From the NCBI GenBank assembly GCA_947302065.1, contig CAMYUO010000026.1, positions 1 through 10,703 of the forward strand: 10,703 nt of DNA. The letters are read 5' to 3'. The notes under the pieces were generated by a model. That model was not told where the DNA came from. It saw only the letters and a list, made by a program, of their open reading frames with translations, and made no database searches. Position numbers and translations under genes: made by a program. Positions 6,499 to 10,703 of this stretch are shown one piece after another (position 1 is the stretch's first letter; each line of letters opens with the position of its first letter). The DNA comes from an uncultured Clostridia bacterium. GTDB taxonomy: Bacteria > Bacillota > Clostridia > Oscillospirales > Ruminococcaceae.

Positions 6499-6513
6499 AC
6501 GGAGGTAATGAAA

Positions 6514-7011
6514 ATGAAAAAAGTTGCTGTAATCATGGGTTCGGACAGCGATCTGCCGGTCGTTAAAAAGGCTATCGCAGAGCTGAAAAACTACGGTGTG
6601 CCTTATGAGTGCCACGTTATGAGCGCTCACAGAACGCCCGCACTCGCAAGCGAGTTCGCTGCAAATGCAAAAGCAAACGGATTCGGCGTTATCATCTGTG
6701 CCGCAGGTATGGCTGCGCACCTTGCAGGTGTTATCGCAGGTCACACAACGCTGCCTGTTATCGGTATCCCCTGCAAATCCGCCGCACTTGACGGAATGGA
6801 CGCTCTGCTGGCTACCGTTATGATGCCGTCGGGCATCCCTGTTGCAACTGTCGCTATCGACGGTGCAAAGAACGCTGCTATCCTCGCAGTTCAGATGCTG
6901 GCTCTCTCGGATGAGGGACTTGCAGAAAAGCTCGAGGCTGAAAAGCAGAACATGATAAGCGGCGTAAAGGCTAAAGATGCTGCTCTTCAGGAGACACTGA
7001 AGGATATCTAA
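6514..7011 (+). CDS. purE: N5-carboxyaminoimidazole ribonucleotide mutase / AIR carboxylase, catalytic PurE
   Basis: A 165-residue PurE, the usual length. Motifs: MGSDSDLP (8-15), SAHRTP (37-42, His39) and [10 protein letters not shown] (63-72, His69), followed by [10 protein letters not shown] and [13 protein letters not shown]. These are the class I signatures and carry the two active-site histidines. Class I PurE normally converts N5-CAIR, made by PurK, to CAIR. Here purK is not next to purE, so the N5-CAIR source is elsewhere or the enzyme works with AIR and CO2 directly. The usual GGAAHLPG reads GMAAHLAG. The start at 6514 is chosen because GGAGG (6501-6505) is 8 nt upstream; an ATG at 6508 is only 2 nt from it. 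purF follows 29 bp downstream. Expression is probably set by the leader terminator. Confidence 0.95.
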   Translation: MKKVAVIMGSDSDLPVVKKAIAELKNYGVPYECHVMSAHRTPALASEFAANAKANGFGVIICAAGMAAHLAGVIAGHTTLPVIGIPCKSAALDGMDALLATVMMPSGIPVATVAIDGAKNAAILAVQMLALSDEGLAEKLEAEKQNMISGVKAKDAALQETLKDI

Positions 7012-7040
7012 TAATTGAAAAGGGATCAGGTGAAATACTA

Positions 7041-8477
7041 ATGGGTGGTTTTTTCGGAGCAGTTTCAGCTAATGACTGCATTCAGGACGTATTTTTCGGA
7101 ACGGATTATCATTCACATCTGGGAACAAGAAGAGGCGGTATGACATCATACTCCGCTGAGCTCGGTTTCCAGAGAAATATCCACAGCATAGAGAATTCTC
7201 CGTTTCGTACCAAGTTTGAAAAAGATGTTGAGGCTATGCGAGGCAAGGTGTGTGTCGGCTGTATCAGCGATACCGACCCGCAGCCTATCATGGTGCGCTC
7301 AAAGCTCGGGCTGTACGCTATATGCTCGATAGGTGTGATACATAATGCCGAGGCTCTCTCAAACGAGCTTCTGCACAGCGGCTGTGCGAACTTTGAAACT
7401 ATGAGCAGCGGCTCGATAAACTCGGCAGGACTTATCGGTGCGCTCATCGCACAGAAGGATAATTTCGTTGACGGCATCAGATATGCGCAGAGCAAGATAG
7501 AGGGAACGATGTCCCTGGTCATCATGCTCAAGGATTCCGTTATCTGCGCAAGGGACAAAAACGGCAAGCTGCCGATAGTCATAGGCAAGCGCTCGGACGG
7601 CTTCTGCTTCTCGTTCGAGGACTTCGCTTACATGAAGCTCGGCTATACGACATGCCACGAGATGAAAGCAGGCGAGATACTCAAGCTGACAAAAGACGGC
7701 TATGAGATACTTGCCGAGGGTACAGACGAAATGAGTATCTGTACATTTTTATGGACTTATTACGGTTACCCCAACGCAACCTACGAAGGCAAGAACGTTG
7801 AGGTCATGAGAATAAGAAACGGAATGATAATGGCGGAGAACGACATCAAAAACGGCAGGCTGCCCGATGTTGACTACGTCTGCGGCGTTCCTGATTCGGG
7901 CACTCCGCATGCGATAGGCTATGCCAACCGCAGCGGTATCCCGTTTGCAAGACCGTTCATCAAGTACACTCCGACCTGGCCGAGAAGCTTTATGCCGACC
8001 AACCAGTCGATGAGAAACAAGGTCGCAAAGATGAAGCTGATACCCGTTCACGACCTGATCAAAGGCAAAAAGCTGCTGTTTGTCGACGACAGTATCGTAA
8101 GAGGAACACAGATGAGAGAAACTGTTGAGTTCCTTTATGAGAACGGCGCAAAGGAAGTTCACATGCGCTCTGCATGTCCGCCGATAATGTACGGCTGCAA
8201 GTACCTCAATTTCTCACGCAGCAATTCCGAGCTCGAGCTTATCGCAAGACAGATAATCGACGAGCACGAGGGCGTTGAGGGCGTTAAATACATCAGAGAG
8301 TACAGCGATTCCAACACAGAGCGAGGCAGGCTGCTCAGAGATGAGATTTGCCGCAGACTTGAGCTGACATCGCTTGAATTCCAGACACTCGAAGGCACTG
8401 TCAAGGCAGTTGAGCTTGAAGGCTGCAAGCTGTGCTCATACTGCTGGAACGGAAAAGAAAATGCAGCAGCTAAGTAA
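7041..8477 (+). CDS. purF: Amidophosphoribosyltransferase-like protein (PurF) lacking the glutaminase nucleophile
   Basis: A 478-residue PurF homologue with an N-terminal Ntn-glutaminase-like domain (about 1-225) and a C-terminal phosphoribosyltransferase domain. PurF makes phosphoribosylamine from PRPP and glutamine-derived ammonia, the first purine step. The PRPP loop LFVDDSIVRGTQ (346-357) and GVPDSGTPHAIGYA (282-295) are intact. C234, C386, C462 and C465 fit the Fe-S ligand positions of B. subtilis PurF, plus C468. The start is firm (AGGTGA 7 nt upstream), yet the protein begins MGGFFG where canonical forms expose CGxxG, so Cys1 is Gly. The GHxRYST segment reads GCISDTD and the NGNLxN loop reads IGVIHN, so the glutamine-binding Arg and Asn are also gone. 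It probably uses free ammonia or a separate glutaminase. It sits between purE and purM, the normal operon place. Confidence 0.9.
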   Translation: MGGFFGAVSANDCIQDVFFGTDYHSHLGTRRGGMTSYSAELGFQRNIHSIENSPFRTKFEKDVEAMRGKVCVGCISDTDPQPIMVRSKLGLYAICSIGVIHNAEALSNELLHSGCANFETMSSGSINSAGLIGALIAQKDNFVDGIRYAQSKIEGTMSLVIMLKDSVICARDKNGKLPIVIGKRSDGFCFSFEDFAYMKLGYTTCHEMKAGEILKLTKDGYEILAEGTDEMSICTFLWTYYGYPNATYEGKNVEVMRIRNGMIMAENDIKNGRLPDVDYVCGVPDSGTPHAIGYANRSGIPFARPFIKYTPTWPRSFMPTNQSMRNKVAKMKLIPVHDLIKGKKLLFVDDSIVRGTQMRETVEFLYENGAKEVHMRSACPPIMYGCKYLNFSRSNSELELIARQIIDEHEGVEGVKYIREYSDSNTERGRLLRDEICRRLELTSLEFQTLEGTVKAVELEGCKLCSYCWNGKENAAAK

Positions 8478-8510
8478 CGTAACATCACATATAACGAAAG
8501 GATAAGTCAT

Positions 8511-9557
8511 ATGAACACTAACAGCTATTCAAACAGCTACAAGGACGCAGGAGTTGACGTAACAGCAGGATACAAGGCAGTAGAGCTGATGAAGCAGTAC
8601 GTTGCGAGAACTGTAACAAAGGGAGTTCTCGACGGCATCGGCGGATTCGGCGGTCTGTTCGAGCTTGATGTTACAGACATCAAAAAGCCTGTTCTCGTTT
8701 CGGGCACAGACGGCGTCGGCACAAAGATCAAGATCGCTTTCCTGCTCGACAAGCATGACACGGTCGGCATCGACTGCGTTGCAATGTGCGTAAACGACAT
8801 AATCTGCTGCGGTGCAAAGCCGCAGTTCTTCCTTGATTACATCGCCTGCGGCAAGAACTATCCCGAGAAGATAGCTCAGATCGTATCGGGCGTTGCAGAG
8901 GGCTGCGTTCAGGCAGGCTGTGCGCTCATCGGCGGTGAGACTGCCGAGCATCCGGGTCTTATGCCTGATGAGGATTATGACCTTGCAGGTTTCTCTGTCG
9001 GCGTTGTTGACAAGGACAAGATCATCGACCCGAGCAAGCAGAAAGAGGGCGACGTTATGATCGCCATCAAGTCAAGCGGCGTTCACTCTAACGGTTTCAG
9101 CCTCGTAAGAAAGGTGTTCGACGTGAGCGAACAGAGTCTTGCAAAGACTTATGACGAGCTCGGCGGAAAGACACTCGGCGAAGTTCTGCTGACACCGACA
9201 AGAATTTATGTAAAGGCAATAATGAGCCTGCTCGATGCTGTCAACGTAAAGAGCATCTCTCACATCACAGGCGGCGGATTCTATGAGAACATCCCACGTT
9301 CTCTGCCAAAGGGACTTTCTGCAAAGATCTCAAGAAAAGACGTTCAGGTACTGCCTATCTTCGATCTTATCGCCAAGACAGGAAATATCCCCGAGAGAGA
9401 TATGTTCAACACCTTCAACATGGGCGTCGGCATGACGGTAGTTGTTGATAAGGCGGACGCTGACAAGGCTGTTGAGGCTATCAAGGCAGCAGGCGAAGAC
9501 GCTTATATCCTCGGCGAGCTTATCGCAGGCGATTACGGCGTAGTGATAACCGAGTAA
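8511..9557 (+). CDS. purM: Phosphoribosylformylglycinamidine cyclo-ligase (AIR synthetase)
   Basis: A 348-residue PurM of typical length. It closes formylglycinamidine ribonucleotide to aminoimidazole ribonucleotide with ATP. Motifs of the family run through the protein: [15 protein letters not shown] (10-24), [13 protein letters not shown] (64-76), [11 protein letters not shown] (92-102), [11 protein letters not shown] (139-149), [13 protein letters not shown] (188-200), [13 protein letters not shown] (251-263) and FNMGVGM (302-308). No key element is missing. AAAGGA lies 8 nt before the ATG, and purF ends 33 bp upstream, so the two are co-transcribed. The AIR it makes is the direct precursor of the PurE step encoded at the front of the operon. 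Its stop codon lies within the left arm of a 9-bp inverted repeat that brackets the following spacer. Confidence 0.98.
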   Translation: MNTNSYSNSYKDAGVDVTAGYKAVELMKQYVARTVTKGVLDGIGGFGGLFELDVTDIKKPVLVSGTDGVGTKIKIAFLLDKHDTVGIDCVAMCVNDIICCGAKPQFFLDYIACGKNYPEKIAQIVSGVAEGCVQAGCALIGGETAEHPGLMPDEDYDLAGFSVGVVDKDKIIDPSKQKEGDVMIAIKSSGVHSNGFSLVRKVFDVSEQSLAKTYDELGGKTLGEVLLTPTRIYVKAIMSLLDAVNVKSISHITGGGFYENIPRSLPKGLSAKISRKDVQVLPIFDLIAKTGNIPERDMFNTFNMGVGMTVVVDKADADKAVEAIKAAGEDAYILGELIAGDYGVVITE

Positions 9558-9729
9558 TTGGGGAAAACCCTTTTCCTAAACCTCTTAATATGTTTTCTTG
9601 CTATGGGATAAACCCACAGCAAGAAAACAGACTGAAAGTTCAAGAGAGAGTTCAGAGAACAACTCTTTTCAATAGAGTCTCCACAACTATTCGGCTATAT
9701 AACACCAAAAATACCAGTTACCAATTACT
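9553..9729 (+). other. Structured purM-purN intercistronic element
   Basis: AGTAATTGG (9553-9561, including the purM stop) and CCAATTACT (9721-9729) are perfect 9-bp inverted repeats bracketing the whole spacer. Inside are GGAAAA-CCC-TTTTCC (9562-9576), the long hairpin at 9591-9629, and overlapping alternative short stems at 9632-9691 (CTGAA with TTCAG, AGAGTT with AACTCT, ACTCT with AGAGT, AATAG with CTATT). The right arm ends 3 nt before GAGG of the purN ribosome binding site. In RNA this could be a closed multi-branched domain; in DNA it could be a small mobile element with terminal repeats. No ORF or convincing promoter was seen in it. Confidence 0.5.
9591..9629 (+). repeat. Long hairpin in the purM-purN spacer
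   Basis: TGTTTTCTTGCT (9591-9602) and AGCAAGAAAACA (9618-9629) form a perfect 12-bp stem. After one A-C mismatch the helix continues with TGGG/CCCA (9604-9607 with 9613-9616) around a 5-nt loop. No U-run follows on either strand, so it is not a standard terminator. It might stabilise or mark processing of the polycistronic mRNA. Confidence 0.85.
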
Positions 9730-9744
9730 TATGAGGTTTTAAAA

Positions 9745-10368
9745 ATGAAAAATATAGTTGTGCTCGTTTCGGGCGGCGGAACGAACCTGCAGGCGCTTAT
9801 CGACTCGCAGGCAAGAGGCGAGATAAAAGGCGGCAGGATAACCTGCGTCATCTCGTCAAAAGACGGCGTTTTCGCACTTGAAAGAGCAAAGAAAGCGGAT
9901 ATACCGACTGTGGTCATCCCGAGGAAAGAATATACTGACAGCAAGAGCTACAGCGAGGCTATCCTTGCAGAGCTGGACAGGCAGAAAGCCGACCTCATCG
10001 TGCTTGCAGGCTTTATGACCATTCTTGACGAGTGCGTGACCAAGGCTTATGATTACAGGATAATCAACGTTCACCCGGCACTTATCCCGAGCTTCTGCGG
10101 TGAGGGATTCTACGGACTTAAAGTTCACGAAAAGGCGCTTGAATACGGCGTGAAGGTATCGGGTGCTACGATACATTTCGTAAACGAGAAGGCTGATGCA
10201 GGTGCGATAATCCTGCAGGGCGTTGTAAACGTCGAGAATGATGACACGCCTGAGATACTCCAGCGCAGGATAATGGAAAACGTTGAATGGAAGCTGCTGC
10301 CGAAAGCTGTTTCGCTTTTCTGCGAGGACAGGATAGAAATAAAAGACGGCAAAGCTTATGTGAAATAA
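9745..10368 (+). CDS. purN: Phosphoribosylglycinamide formyltransferase (GART)
   Basis: A 207-residue PurN, the family's usual length. It transfers a formyl group from 10-formyltetrahydrofolate to glycinamide ribonucleotide. Visible signatures: the nucleotide-binding VLVSGGGTNLQALID (6-20); LAGFMTIL (87-94); INVHPALIPSF (107-117) with catalytic Asn108 and His110; and GATIHFVNEKADAGAIILQ (140-158) with the catalytic Asp151. The segment after the catalytic pair reads CGEGFYGLKVH rather than the PGLxAH type of E. coli; this appears to be a lineage variant and does not affect the catalytic residues. GAGG (9733-9736) is 8 nt before the ATG. It is the last recognised pur gene in the window and is separated from purM by the structured 187-bp spacer. 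The GNAT gene begins 25 bp after it with no terminator between. Confidence 0.97.
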   Translation: MKNIVVLVSGGGTNLQALIDSQARGEIKGGRITCVISSKDGVFALERAKKADIPTVVIPRKEYTDSKSYSEAILAELDRQKADLIVLAGFMTILDECVTKAYDYRIINVHPALIPSFCGEGFYGLKVHEKALEYGVKVSGATIHFVNEKADAGAIILQGVVNVENDDTPEILQRRIMENVEWKLLPKAVSLFCEDRIEIKDGKAYVK

Positions 10369-10393
10369 GAGAACATAGCAAGAGGAGAACAAA

Positions 10394-10703
10394 ATGATAA
10401 GGTTAAGACCGTATAAAAAGTCGGACAGCGAGATAATAGCAGGCTGGCTGACAGATGAAAAGGGCTTTATGAAATGGTGTGCGGGAATGTACAGATACCC
10501 AATGACCGCACAGCAGCTCAATGAAAGATATGACGAGTTCTGCAAAGACGAGAATGCGTGGTTCATGACTGCGCTCGATGAAAGCGGAAAGGTCTGCGGA
10601 CATTTCATTTTCCGCAAAGCCGACTGTGAAAACAACAGCATACACATGGGCTTTATCATCATCTCGCCCGATATGCGAGGCAAGGGACTCGGAAAACAGA
10701 TGC
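10394..10703 (+). CDS. GNAT-family N-acetyltransferase, N-terminal part
   Basis: The first 103 codons of a gene cut by the right edge. The ATG at 10394 has AGAGGAG about 7 nt upstream. The translation starts MIRLRPYKKSDSEIIAGWL, the usual beta1-alpha1 opening of GNAT acetyltransferases, and ends in motif A, IISPDMRGKGLGKQM (89-103), whose Arg95-Gly-x-Gly-x-Gly100 binds the acetyl-CoA pyrophosphate. It probably acetylates an amine, possibly a ribosomal protein N-terminus or a small molecule; the substrate cannot be read from this part. It lies 25 bp after purN in the same direction and is probably co-transcribed, but nothing in the sequence ties it to purine synthesis. Confidence 0.85.
   Translation, partial: MIRLRPYKKSDSEIIAGWLTDEKGFMKWCAGMYRYPMTAQQLNERYDEFCKDENAWFMTALDESGKVCGHFIFRKADCENNSIHMGFIIISPDMRGKGLGKQM

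Larger units (their letters stand above)
6278..6513 (+). promoter_or_regulatory. purE leader RNA, probable transcription attenuator
   Basis: The stretch between the promoter and purE contains, in order: a small hairpin (TGCGT 6300-6304 with ACGCA 6313-6317) next to a palindrome CGCATATGCG (6294-6303); a ribosome binding site; a 38-codon ORF; and an intrinsic terminator just before the purE ribosome binding site. A terminator between a promoter and its first major gene is the hallmark of attenuation. I looked for conserved cores of purine, ZTP and PRPP/ykkC riboswitches and did not see them. I also found no RNA segment that clearly pairs with the terminator's 5' arm. The sensing signal is therefore unknown. 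Confidence 0.6.

Noticed and set aside
6278..6513. Known purine, ZTP (pfl) or PRPP/ykkC riboswitch before purE
   Set aside because: I looked for their conserved core sequences by eye and found none. A covariance-model scan would settle it.
6263..6566. Two plus-strand frames of 67 and 79 codons in the purE leader
   Set aside because: They lack ribosome binding sites and cross the terminator hairpin; the 38-codon frame at 6343 has a proper initiation site.
7012..7060. Wrong start or sequencing error explaining the missing PurF Cys1
   Set aside because: The ATG has a well-spaced AGGTGA, the G-x-F-F-G context aligns with the normal N-terminus, and two further glutamine-site motifs are also changed.
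9591..9629. Rho-independent terminator between purM and purN
   Set aside because: The stem is strong, but no run of T follows on either strand, and purN needs to be expressed with the operon.
9856..10683. 275-codon minus-strand frame across purN and the acetyltransferase
   Set aside because: It overlaps two well-supported plus-strand genes and its translation shows no family features.

Overview
The window looks like chromosome from an anaerobic, probably gut or rumen, Clostridia of the Ruminococcus/Oscillospiraceae type. The reasons are a sporulation phosphatase (SpoIIE), glycogen genes, strong AGGAGG-type ribosome binding sites, sigma-A-like promoters, and the Clostridia-style protein variants of PurE, PurF and PurN. 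This placement is inferred from protein style, not from a database search.

Left half (minus strand, 1-5761). Reading in the direction of transcription, the order is rsmA (16S rRNA dimethyltransferase), a Rho-independent terminator, spoIIE (sporulation PP2C phosphatase with a membrane domain), an AT-rich gap of about 200 bp with a promoter candidate and a lone DnaA-box-like site, then glgB (branching enzyme) and the start of glgC (ADP-glucose pyrophosphorylase), which runs off the left edge. glgB and glgC are 27 bp apart and probably form one glycogen operon. The spoIIE promoter candidate has a TCGACA-21 bp-TATGAT layout with a near-consensus Spo0A box on the -35, the architecture known for Bacillus subtilis spoIIE. 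GlgB carries an added Lys/Ala-rich tail of about 48 residues.

Middle (5762-6513). A divergent intergenic region holds a textbook promoter for rsmA and a small unrecognised 78-residue protein on the plus strand. A roughly 235-nt leader then precedes purE. It has its own promoter overlapped by ATTGTA symmetry elements, a 38-codon ORF with a good Shine-Dalgarno site, and a perfect 9-bp stem plus U-run terminator starting 5 nt after the leader ORF stop. This looks like an attenuator controlling the purine operon.

Right half (plus strand, 6514-10703). purE, purF, purM and purN, then the start of a GNAT acetyltransferase gene, lie in one direction. Together they cover PRPP to phosphoribosylamine (PurF), GAR formylation (PurN), AIR formation (PurM) and AIR carboxylation/N5-CAIR mutation (PurE). 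No purK follows purE. The PurF protein has lost the N-terminal cysteine nucleophile and other glutamine-site residues, yet keeps the PRPP loop and four cysteines that fit the Fe-S ligand positions. The 187-bp purM-purN gap is bracketed by a 9-bp inverted repeat and contains a long, near-perfect hairpin without a U-run.

The most interesting items are the glutaminase-dead PurF, the purE leader peptide/attenuator, the structured purM-purN element, the Spo0A-type spoIIE promoter and the histone-like tail on GlgB.
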